Origin: a bacterium
GTDB lineage: Archaea > Nanobdellota > Nanobdellia > Pacearchaeales > GW2011-AR1
Direction: 5' to 3'
DNA length: 5,375 nt
Assembly (NCBI GenBank): GCA_030588935.1
Contig: JAUUWR010000068.1
Coordinates: forward strand, 1 to 5,375
A model generated the notes under the pieces. It was given only the letters and a program-made list of their open reading frames with translations. It ran no database searches and was not told the DNA's origin. Positions 1 to 5,183 of this stretch are shown here, one piece after another. Numbering within the stretch: position 1 is the stretch's first letter; every line of letters starts with the position of its first letter. The translations under genes and the position numbers were made by a program.

Positions 1-1069
1 GAGTGCCTGTTGCAATAAAACCATTTGTAATTGCCATTGTAGCAGGATGAACAGAAACACCTGAAAATCCAGTAACTCTGCTTCTCCCATATCTTAATCT
101 AAATCCCCTTCCAGGATGGCCAAAAACAGGCCTCCCTGCAACTAAATCCTTAATATAAGTCGGACCCTCATCAGTTTTTCCTTTTTCTCTTTTTTCATGA
201 AGCTCAACATAATCATCTAACCATTCCCAATCTTTAATCTGAAACCCTTTTTTCTGCAATCCTTCTAAAACTCTTAATGCTTTAGCAGCTTTTTGTGCCA
301 TTCCTTCACCCATAATCAAACAAAAACCCCCCCTAATAAAATCACTCTCAACTCTTTCTAGATTTTTATAATTAGAAACTTCTCTTTTCTCAGTAGGGTC
401 TCCTGCCACCTGAATACCAAGATTTTTCGCAATAAAATACGCCTCTTCCTCAGTAGGAAGGTACTGAAGATTAGTAACCCTGTCATGATAATCATAAAGC
501 TCTGTAACAACTCTCTTGCACTCTTTTTCAACACGGTCAAATCTTGCATAACCAAATAATTGCCTTAAATAATCAATTAAAATCAAAGCAACACAACTTG
601 CTGTTGTTCCTGCACTTCTAATAGGTCCTGAAAAAAACGCCTTAAGATATGTTTTACCATCTTGTGTTTTCCCTGTTTTTATCCCAGTATAACCCTCAAT
701 AGGAGAACTCACCACCCCTAAAGTAATATAAGCAAAACCAATTCTAATTCCTGCATCAATTGCTTCTAACTGATTCTCAAATTTGCAAAATTTCTGCTGA
801 GCAATCTCCTCTGCGATTTTAAAGCATACTGAACTATCTAAAGCACCATGTTGCTTTTCCAAATCCAAAATCCTATTAACAATATCTTCTCTGTCTAATT
901 GAGAATAAACAGTAGCAACTAATTTAACTACTTTTGAAGCCATTGTCAAAGCAAGCGGCACTTCTACTTTATCAACAGGGTCCAGACCTTTAGCACGAGC
1001 TTTTTCAGCCATATCATAATTTCTCTGAATTTCCTTGCCCAAAGATTCGAAATATTCTTTTGTATTCAT
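1..1069 (-). CDS. polC: DNA polymerase D (Pol II) large subunit DP2, N-terminal part, cut by window edge
   Basis: This is the 5' end of the gene for the catalytic large subunit of archaeal PolD, the replicative polymerase that pairs with DP1. The visible 356 residues were translated by hand from the ATG at 1069; the gene runs off the left edge, and family members are usually over 1,000 residues. Recognisable DP2 stretches, in order, are PIEG (about 123-126), SGPIRSAGTT (147-156), LYDYHDRVTNLQY (191-203), AGDPTEKREVS (222-232), RGGFCLIMGEGMAQKA (246-261), DWEWL (280-284) and AGRPVFGHPGRGFRLRYGRS (311-330) followed by HPATM. They match what I remember of Pyrococcus DP2 in order and spacing. The polymerase catalytic aspartates and zinc fingers lie beyond the window. 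No intein interrupts the visible part. The start overlaps the upstream HAD gene stop (ATGA, 1066-1069), which suggests translational coupling. The family call is near certain. Confidence 0.97.
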   Translation of the reverse strand, partial: MNTKEYFESLGKEIQRNYDMAEKARAKGLDPVDKVEVPLALTMASKVVKLVATVYSQLDREDIVNRILDLEKQHGALDSSVCFKIAEEIAQQKFCKFENQLEAIDAGIRIGFAYITLGVVSSPIEGYTGIKTGKTQDGKTYLKAFFSGPIRSAGTTASCVALILIDYLRQLFGYARFDRVEKECKRVVTELYDYHDRVTNLQYLPTEEEAYFIAKNLGIQVAGDPTEKREVSNYKNLERVESDFIRGGFCLIMGEGMAQKAAKALRVLEGLQKKGFQIKDWEWLDDYVELHEKREKGKTDEGPTYIKDLVAGRPVFGHPGRGFRLRYGRSRVTGFSGVSVHPATMAITNGFIATGT

Positions 1070-1647
1070 AAATCAAAACCCCTATTTAATTTTTCCAAAA
1101 TCTCATTCCAGTTTTTAACCCTAATAATATTCTCATGTTTTACACCTTGATTCCAGGGTTTATCTAATAATAAAACCTTCACCCCTTTTTCAGCACAATC
1201 TAAAGCATGATTCTCTCTGTCATCTATAATTAATTCTATCTTTAAATTTTTGCAAATTCCTGCTTTATCTATTTTAAAATCATCAGGGCTTCTTGAATGA
1301 TGAAGATTTACTTTTTCTTTTGGAAACTGTTTTTCAAAAAAACTTCTGGTTTTTTCTCCCCATCTTAAAGGTCTTGCAGTAATAACACTTACTTCATGCT
1401 TTTCCATTAACCCACAAATAGCCTCTTTTGCTCCATCAATCAAATCTATTTCATCAAAAAATTCTGATTTATAAAATTCATTTATTAATTTAATTGATTC
1501 TTCTTTGCTAATAGGCTCAAGCTCCCAAAGATCAAAAACCTTCCAATCCTTATATAAAATATTTTTTTTAAATTTCTGATTATAAAATTTTAAAAATTCT
1601 CTAGTAAAATCCACAATCACATCATCCAAATCAATTCCTATTTTCAT
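1066..1647 (-). CDS. HAD-superfamily 5'(3')-deoxyribonucleotidase-like phosphatase
   Basis: This 193-residue soluble protein has the features of the HAD phosphatase fold, closest to the NT5C / YqfW-like nucleotidase group. Motif I is DLDDVIVDF (6-14), with D6 the expected nucleophile and D8 the general acid. Motif II is VITARP (88-93), with T90. A lysine for motif III is available at K125 or K128. Motif IV is LIIDDRENH (139-147), whose acidic pair D142/D143 would hold magnesium. Residues 15-75 form the helical cap that sets substrate choice. Family members remove phosphate from (deoxy)nucleoside monophosphates, but the actual substrate cannot be read from sequence. It sits between the two PolD subunit genes, 21 bases after DP1 and overlapping the polC start by four bases, so it is very likely co-transcribed with them. 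The start is an ATG with AAGGGG five bases upstream. No signal peptide or membrane segment is seen. The fold is secure; the nucleotidase role is likely but unproven. Confidence 0.9.
   Translation of the reverse strand: MKIGIDLDDVIVDFTREFLKFYNQKFKKNILYKDWKVFDLWELEPISKEESIKLINEFYKSEFFDEIDLIDGAKEAICGLMEKHEVSVITARPLRWGEKTRSFFEKQFPKEKVNLHHSRSPDDFKIDKAGICKNLKIELIIDDRENHALDCAEKGVKVLLLDKPWNQGVKHENIIRVKNWNEILEKLNRGFDL
1079..1083 (-). promoter_or_regulatory. Candidate ribosome-binding site for polC
   Basis: AGGGG lies on the minus strand inside the end of the HAD gene, 9 bases before the polC ATG. A similar AAGGGG lies in front of the HAD gene. It supports the ATG at 1069 as the start, although the match to the archaeal anti-Shine-Dalgarno sequence is short. 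Confidence 0.45.
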
Positions 1648-1652
1648 TTTAA

Positions 1653-1658
1653 CCCCTT
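1653..1658 (-). promoter_or_regulatory. Candidate ribosome-binding site for the HAD gene
   Basis: AAGGGG on the minus strand lies in the 21-base gap after DP1, five bases before the ATG at 1647. The spacing is typical and supports this start. Confidence 0.5.
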
Positions 1659-1668
1659 AGATTTTAAA

Positions 1669-3258
1669 TCATTCAAAATCCAATATCTTTATCTCCCTTG
1701 TTTTCAAATTTAGCATAGGAACCTTGCAATAATCTGGCTGATTGCCGACTTTTTCCTCATAAGCAGTCTGGCTTTGCCAGCAAGAATTACAAATTATCAA
1801 AATATTATTATACATATCAACATCAACCTTATGCATTTCCCCTGTTGTGATAATATCTGGCACTTGCCTGATAATCATAGAATCTTCCTGAGCATCAGGA
1901 ATATAAACAAAACCCCCATGGCCAGGAACAAGATTCCTCCTTAATAATAAATGCTTAATAGCTTTTGCAGGAGTTGCCTGAGCATTGCTCAACCTCAAGT
2001 CCTCAATTTCATTAATAACATAAGGAATTATTCCTGCTCCATGATACATTAAAACTTTAAAACCACTCTTTTCTCCACTACCTCCAATCTCAATCAAACT
2101 AGGATTACTAACTAAATATAAATTCTCAATCTTAGTCAAAGGCTCTGCAAAATCCTCGCCAAGAGGAGGCTGTGGGACAGCAACCCTGACAGCATCATGT
2201 TGCCCTGCACACTGAATAATATTAATATGTTTTGGAATCCTCTTATAAAATTCAGCTAATTTTTCATATTGCACTCTCACATCTTTAATTTTCAAATCCT
2301 TTTCCTGCCCAGGATAAGCGCCAATCCCATCAACACTATCTCCTACAACAAATAAATATCTTATTTTTTCCAAATTTTTTTTTTGCCCAACATCACAACC
2401 TTTGCCATTCAACCAATCAACAAATTTGCCCAAATTCTTTTCCAGAAAATTCTTAGAACCAATATGAAAATCCGAGATGAACAAGGCATAAACTTCTTTA
2501 TTAATTTTCTTTTTCTCACTTAAAAAACAATCTGGATAAAATAAATCATTGACAAATAAAAAATCTCTCGTCCCAGAAACCTTGAATCCAACAACATCAT
2601 CTAACAAAATTTCGTTGCTTTTCTCAAAAATTTCTTCCTTATTATGATTAATCAAAAGTTTTGTTTTTCCAGTTAAATCCTCAACCTCTAAAATAAGATT
2701 TTTATTTTTGGAAATAAACTTGCTGGTAACCATCCCGATAATAGAAAAATTCCTGTTCCCGCCCCTGCCCTCGCTGATTTTATCAATAGAAGTAAGATAT
2801 TCTAACTCAGCCCTGTCTTGCAGCAATTTTTTAAAAAAATTATACTTATTTCTAAAACACCTGGTAAAATCTTTAACTTCTAATTTTTTATTTTGAATTA
2901 TTGGAGAAGAAATTATTTTAACAGAACTTGCAAGAGGATTTTTTTGTAGAACAACTTCCTTTCCCTTCTCTTCAACACTTATTTCTTTTTTAACCTCAAC
3001 AGAAACAGAAACATTCACAAAAAACCTCTCAACAACTTTCTTTTTTTCAACATCCAGCTCTCTAAAAACCGGCTGAATTTTATCTAAGTTGCTGTCAATC
3101 AAATTCCTAGTAATCACTTTCTCGCCAGAAACAACCTGTATTTTTTCCAAGATTTCATTAGCAACGCCCTCGTCCCCCAACTGATTAAAAAAATCCAGCA
3201 TTTCCTTATCTAAAAGAAAACCCTTTTCTATAAACAATTTTAATATTTTTTCTGACAT
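1669..3258 (-). CDS. polB: DNA polymerase D (Pol II) small subunit DP1, 3'-5' exonuclease
   Basis: DP1 is the proofreading and structural subunit of PolD. Residues are numbered from the ATG at 3258 (529 residues; Pyrococcus DP1 has about 610). Residues 1-45 form a helical N-terminal domain (SEKILKLFIEKGFLL), followed by a charged linker to about 130. An OB fold lies at about 169-245 (FSIIGMV, EVEDLTGKTKL). A calcineurin-like phosphodiesterase domain follows from 256: SDFHIGS (D263, H265), VVGDSVDG (D307, D310), AGQHDAVR (352-358), MYHG (H406) and TGEMHKVD (E474, H476). Two usual metal-site residues differ: GNHD is GQHD, and the usual GH-x-H is GEMH. I prefer the ATG at 3258 because it aligns with the N-terminus of known DP1. 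An in-frame TTG at 3282 would add eight lysine- and asparagine-rich residues. The HAD phosphatase and polC genes follow in the same operon. Identity is certain; exonuclease activity is inferred from mostly retained motifs. Confidence 0.97.
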   Translation of the reverse strand: MSEKILKLFIEKGFLLDKEMLDFFNQLGDEGVANEILEKIQVVSGEKVITRNLIDSNLDKIQPVFRELDVEKKKVVERFFVNVSVSVEVKKEISVEEKGKEVVLQKNPLASSVKIISSPIIQNKKLEVKDFTRCFRNKYNFFKKLLQDRAELEYLTSIDKISEGRGGNRNFSIIGMVTSKFISKNKNLILEVEDLTGKTKLLINHNKEEIFEKSNEILLDDVVGFKVSGTRDFLFVNDLFYPDCFLSEKKKINKEVYALFISDFHIGSKNFLEKNLGKFVDWLNGKGCDVGQKKNLEKIRYLFVVGDSVDGIGAYPGQEKDLKIKDVRVQYEKLAEFYKRIPKHINIIQCAGQHDAVRVAVPQPPLGEDFAEPLTKIENLYLVSNPSLIEIGGSGEKSGFKVLMYHGAGIIPYVINEIEDLRLSNAQATPAKAIKHLLLRRNLVPGHGGFVYIPDAQEDSMIIRQVPDIITTGEMHKVDVDMYNNILIICNSCWQSQTAYEEKVGNQPDYCKVPMLNLKTREIKILDFE

Positions 3259-3278
3259 TTTATTTATTTTATTTTTTA

Positions 3279-3320
3279 TCAATAATATTTATCCATTAAT
3301 TTAAGACCCTCACTTTCCAA
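3279..3320 (-). other. Possible 13-codon upstream reading frame before DP1
   Basis: A small frame opens with TTG at 3320, encodes about 13 residues (MESEGLKLMDKYY if TTG is read as Met) and ends in TGA at 3279-3281. That TGA shares bases with the in-frame TTG at 3282 that could extend DP1. GGAGATGAT (3326-3334) precedes the frame at good spacing and is the best Shine-Dalgarno-like sequence near DP1; DP1's own ATG has none. It may be a leader peptide that couples translation to DP1, or chance in an AT-rich gap. Confidence 0.3.
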
Positions 3321-3325
3321 ACTTA

Positions 3326-3334
3326 ATCATCTCC
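3326..3334 (-). promoter_or_regulatory. Shine-Dalgarno-like site in the DP1 leader
   Basis: GGAGATGAT differs by one base from the ideal archaeal GGAGGTGAT. It is five bases from a TTG at 3320 but 67 bases from the preferred DP1 ATG, so as a normal ribosome-binding site it would serve the small upstream frame rather than DP1 directly. Confidence 0.4.
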
Positions 3335-3366
3335 TTTCTCTAACTGTTATTCTTGTAAGATTCTAG

Positions 3367-3374
3367 TTATATAA
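3367..3374 (-). promoter_or_regulatory. Candidate TATA box for the DP1-HAD-polC operon
   Basis: TTATATAA on the minus strand lies just after the cdc6 stop. Transcription would begin about 26 bases downstream, near 3344, leaving a short leader that contains the GGAGATGAT site. This would let the polymerase operon be expressed apart from cdc6. The AT-rich background makes chance matches common. Confidence 0.4.
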
Positions 3375-3379
3375 TATTA

Positions 3380-4579
3380 TCACAATCCAAGAGACCCGAC
3401 CAATATCTCCTCGCTTTTCTCAAGAATATTTTCAGGTATTGCTAATTTAATCTCTCTGGTTCTTCCCTGTCTTCCCTTACTGATAACCCTCGCATTAATC
3501 AATCCAAGCATATCAAATTCTGCTAAAATATCACTAACCCTCCTTTGAGTCAAAACATCCACCTTAACTCTTTTGCAAAGCTCTTGATAATATGAATAAA
3601 TATCTCCTGTAAAAATATTGCCCTTGGTTTTCTTAATTAATCGAAATATGGAATATAAAACTAATTGAAATTGTTTAGGTTCTGTCTCAACTATGTCTAA
3701 AATCTTATCCCTCTCAATTTTATTGTTCGCTTGGTCAATATGTTTTATTTTAATTTTATAATTTGATTCCCTTTCTGCAATTTCTCCTGCAACCCTTAAT
3801 AAATCCAAAGCCCTCCTGGCATCCCCATGCTCGCGGGCAGCAAAGGCAGCACATTTGGCAATAACCCCCTCAGAAACCACTTTTGGTTTAAATGACTCTT
3901 CTGCTCTTTTCTTTAAAATATCCTGCAATTGCAATGCATTATAAGGCGGAAAAACCAACTCCTCCTCAGACAAAGAACTCCGAACCCGCGGGTCAATATT
4001 ATCTAAAAACCTCAAATCATTGCTAATTCCCACAATAATTATCTGAACATTATTCAGCTCAGAATTCAATCGCGTAAGATTATATAAAAAATTATCAGAA
4101 ATCTTCTTAACTACCTGATCAATTTCATCTAAAATAAAAATAAATAATTTTTCCTCGCTTTTTTCAAGTATTTCCAAAAACCTTAAGTAAACCTGGTCTG
4201 TTGGAAGTCCTGTAGCCGGGACACTGCCCCCCAGTTTCTTAATTAATTCTGCCAGGATTCTATACTCGGTGTCTGCAACTTTTTTCAACTTACAATTCAA
4301 ATATTCAATTCTTAATACCCTTGAACTTGCTGCCCTTTTTTTTAATTCACTGGCAACATGTTGAACAGAAAGTGTTTTACCAGTTCCTGTCACACCATAA
4401 ACAAACAAATTGCTGGTTTTCTCCCCCAACAAACTAGGCGCTAAAATCGAAGCAATGTGTTTAATCTCTTTTTCCCTGTGTGAAATATCTTCTGGAGAAT
4501 AATTTGCTTGAAGAATTTGTTTATTTTTAAACAAACTCCTTTTGCTTACTGAATCAAAAATATTATCTAAATCTCCCAT
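3380..4579 (-). CDS. cdc6: Orc1/Cdc6-family replication initiator ATPase
   Basis: This 399-residue protein is the archaeal initiator that binds origin DNA through a winged-helix domain and loads the MCM helicase. An AAA+ domain spans about 30-270. Walker A is GVTGTGKT (62-69). Walker B is FILDEID (148-154). The sensor 1 region is IVGISND (182-188). An arginine-finger region follows at DPRVRSS (196-202), and sensor 2 is GDARRALDLLR (252-262). The C-terminal winged helix (about 300-390) includes LTQRRVSDILAEFDMLGLI and the basic wing SKGRQGRTREIKL. Length and all key residues are normal, so it should be active. The ATG at 4579 gives the usual family opening (GDLDNIFDS...LFKNK). GGGTG lies only two bases before it, too close for a normal ribosome-binding site, so a weak or unusual start context is likely. 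The gene borders the AT-rich candidate origin, as in many archaea, and lies upstream of the PolD genes on the same strand. Confidence 0.98.
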   Translation of the reverse strand: MGDLDNIFDSVSKRSLFKNKQILQANYSPEDISHREKEIKHIASILAPSLLGEKTSNLFVYGVTGTGKTLSVQHVASELKKRAASSRVLRIEYLNCKLKKVADTEYRILAELIKKLGGSVPATGLPTDQVYLRFLEILEKSEEKLFIFILDEIDQVVKKISDNFLYNLTRLNSELNNVQIIIVGISNDLRFLDNIDPRVRSSLSEEELVFPPYNALQLQDILKKRAEESFKPKVVSEGVIAKCAAFAAREHGDARRALDLLRVAGEIAERESNYKIKIKHIDQANNKIERDKILDIVETEPKQFQLVLYSIFRLIKKTKGNIFTGDIYSYYQELCKRVKVDVLTQRRVSDILAEFDMLGLINARVISKGRQGRTREIKLAIPENILEKSEEILVGSLGL

Positions 4580-4587
4580 CGCACCCT

Positions 4588-4613
4588 TTTTAACTAAAAA
4601 TTTTAACTAAAAA
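4588..4613. repeat. Perfect 13-bp tandem duplication in the cdc6 leader
   Basis: TTTTAACTAAAAA occurs twice with no spacer (4588-4600 and 4601-4613). Each copy is a near-palindrome. The pair lies between the proposed cdc6 TATA box and the ATG, overlapping the expected transcription start. It could be an operator or an easily opened sequence; function is unknown. Confidence 0.8.
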
Positions 4614-4628
4614 ATTAAATCCCTTGTC

Positions 4629-4637
4629 TTTTATAAA
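4629..4637 (-). promoter_or_regulatory. Candidate TATA box of cdc6
   Basis: TTTATAAAA on the minus strand matches the archaeal TATA consensus well. Transcription would start near 4607, giving a leader of about 28 bases. A palindrome (AACAATTGTT, 4654-4663) and a repeated ATTGTTAA (4641-4648 and 4658-4665) lie just upstream and could be regulatory. Confidence 0.55.
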
Positions 4638-4672
4638 TATATTGTTAATATAAAACAATTGTTAAACTCATT

Positions 4673-4691
4673 ACCCCTCCTTCCTATGAAC
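4673..4691 (-). other. ORB-like initiator box 1
   Basis: The minus strand reads GTTCATAGGAAGGAGGGGT. It keeps the GGAA half-site and the G-string of the archaeal origin recognition box as I remember it (TTCC-dyad-GGAAAC, three bases, GGGG), but with two bases fewer between them. It shares ATAGGAARRAGGGGT with box 2. Confidence 0.45.
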
Positions 4692-4769
4692 AAACCAAAA
4701 AAATCAAAATTCTCCTCGAAGAACAAAATAATAACCCCATATATTAAAAATTATAATTAAAACCCTCAC

Positions 4770-4789
4770 ACCCCTTTTTCCTATAGAAC
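4770..4789 (-). other. ORB-like initiator box 2
   Basis: The minus strand reads GTTCTATAGGAAAAAGGGGT. It is the closest relative of both box 1 (shared ATAGGAARRAGGGGT) and the plus-strand box at 5041 (shared TTCTATA, GAAA, AAGGGG and a following TGTG). Like box 1, it is two bases shorter than the classic ORB. Confidence 0.5.
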
Positions 4790-4800
4790 ATTTTTTATGA

Positions 4801-4820
4801 AACACCTCTTCTTATAGAAC
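4801..4820 (-). other. Degenerate ORB-like box 3
   Basis: The minus strand reads GTTCTATAAGAAGAGGTGTT. The left half (GTTCTATA-GAA) equals box 2, 31 bases away, but the G-string is reduced to GG. It may be a weak site or a decayed copy. Confidence 0.3.
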
Positions 4821-4845
4821 ACCTTTCAAAAACCCGAAGGATTTT

Positions 4846-4969
4846 GCTATTACAATATAAAATTTTTAAAATTCTATTATTACAACACAAAACCTTAAAA
4901 ATTTTTAAAAAACTTACTATCACAATTTAATCTTTAAAAATCTTTAGAAAACTTACTATTACAATCTAA
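4846..4969. repeat. Four spaced TATYACAA repeats in the AT-rich core
   Basis: TATTACAA or TATCACAA begins at 4848, 4878, 4918 and 4957, at spacings of 30, 40 and 39 bases. The last two copies share a longer unit, CTTACTATYACAATYTAAT, and the units are joined by TTTAAAAAT-like sequence. The approximate 10-bp multiples would place copies on a similar face of the helix. They may be initiator or unwinding repeats. They are too degenerate and AT-rich for a CRISPR array. Confidence 0.6.
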
Positions 4970-4993
4970 TATATATAATATAATATATAAATA
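4967..4993. other. Uninterrupted A/T run, possible unwinding element
   Basis: Twenty-seven consecutive A or T bases, mostly alternating TA steps, end the repeat array. Such tracts melt easily and fit the DNA-unwinding element of an origin. No coding potential is seen here. Confidence 0.5.
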
Positions 4994-5040
4994 CTTTTAA
5001 ATAAAAATAAAAACCAAAATTCCCCTTACCTTTATAAAGA

Positions 5041-5061
5041 CTTCTATACGAAACCAAGGGG
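5041..5061 (+). other. ORB-like initiator box 4, best match to the classic ORB
   Basis: The plus strand carries TTCTATACGAAACCAAGGGG after a C. It has TTC, then GAAAC, three bases, then GGGG, the same spacing as the Sulfolobus and euryarchaeal ORB consensus that I recall. It points opposite to boxes 1-3. An outward-facing CCCCTT at 5022-5027 is its inverted partner. Confidence 0.5.
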
Positions 5062-5063
5062 AG

Positions 5064-5096
5064 TGTGTCTATATAAATTAAAATGTGTCTATATAA
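5064..5096 (+). repeat. Two 13-bp direct repeats 20 bp apart
   Basis: TGTGTCTATATAA occurs exactly at 5064-5076 and 5084-5096. The 20-base period is about two helical turns, so a protein bound to both copies would sit on one face. They directly follow ORB-like box 4 and lie upstream of the PRC-barrel promoter. They may belong to the origin or be an operator; each also contains a TATA-like TATATAA. Confidence 0.75.
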
Positions 5097-5101
5097 GTTT
5101 A

Positions 5102-5116
5102 TTAAGAAGATCTTAA
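5102..5116. repeat. Short inverted repeat upstream of the PRC-barrel promoter
   Basis: TTAAGA and TCTTAA form 6-bp arms around a 3-bp centre (AGA). Placed 24 bases before the TATA box, it could be an operator. In DNA this AT-rich it may also be chance. Confidence 0.35.
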
Positions 5117-5139
5117 ACATACTCCAAATCACAGAAAAG

Positions 5140-5148
5140 TTTATAAAG
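5140..5148 (+). promoter_or_regulatory. TATA box and BRE of the PRC-barrel gene
   Basis: TTTATAAAG follows a purine-rich AGAAAAG that fits the BRE. Transcription would begin near 5170, leaving a leader of roughly 14 bases with no Shine-Dalgarno sequence. A second TTTATAAAGA at 5031-5040 lies too far upstream to serve this start directly. Confidence 0.55.
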
Positions 5149-5183
5149 AATTTTCATATGTTTAAGTTATAAAATAAATAAAA

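Larger units (their letters stand above)
4670..5063. other. Candidate chromosomal replication origin (oriC)
   Basis: This is most of a 604-base gene-free gap between divergent cdc6 and PRC-barrel genes. ORB-like boxes lie at both ends with opposed orientation, G-strings pointing outward: minus strand at 4673-4691, 4770-4789 and (weak) 4801-4820, and plus strand at 5041-5061. Between them the DNA is extremely AT-rich (17 G/C in 120 bases at 4861-4980 by hand count), with spaced repeats and an uninterrupted A/T run at 4967-4993, suitable as an unwinding element. Archaeal origins are often next to cdc6, and Pyrococcus has oriC beside cdc6 and the PolD genes. The call is inference from layout and motif likeness. 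Confidence 0.55.

Noticed and set aside
358..555. 65-codon open frame on the minus strand
   Set aside because: It lies wholly inside polC in another frame, and the polC frame gives clear family motifs through the same bases. The peptide shows no domain.
2708..2896. 62-codon open frame on the plus strand
   Set aside because: It is antisense to DP1 and covers its OB-fold region. The leucine-rich product is what antisense AT-rich coding DNA gives; there is no promoter or ribosome-binding site of its own.
3259..3282. TTG at 3282 as the DP1 start, adding eight residues
   Set aside because: The extra residues are a low-complexity K/N/I stretch, while the ATG at 3258 matches the N-terminus of known DP1. 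TTG use cannot be excluded.
3283..3379. Terminator between cdc6 and DP1
   Set aside because: No G/C-rich hairpin with a following T run is present; the gap is better explained by a promoter and leader.
4645..4680. GGAGGGG followed by ATG at 4671 and an 8-codon frame on the minus strand
   Set aside because: The spacing of two bases is too short, there is no TATA box at the right place, and the GGAGGGG is better explained as the G-string of ORB-like box 1.
4846..4969. CRISPR array
   Set aside because: The repeats are short, variable and unevenly spaced, the intervening DNA is low-complexity A/T, and no cas gene is present.
4840..5030. Small RNA gene or riboswitch in the intergenic gap
   Set aside because: Almost no G or C is available for stable stems, and no recognisable RNA family motif is seen.
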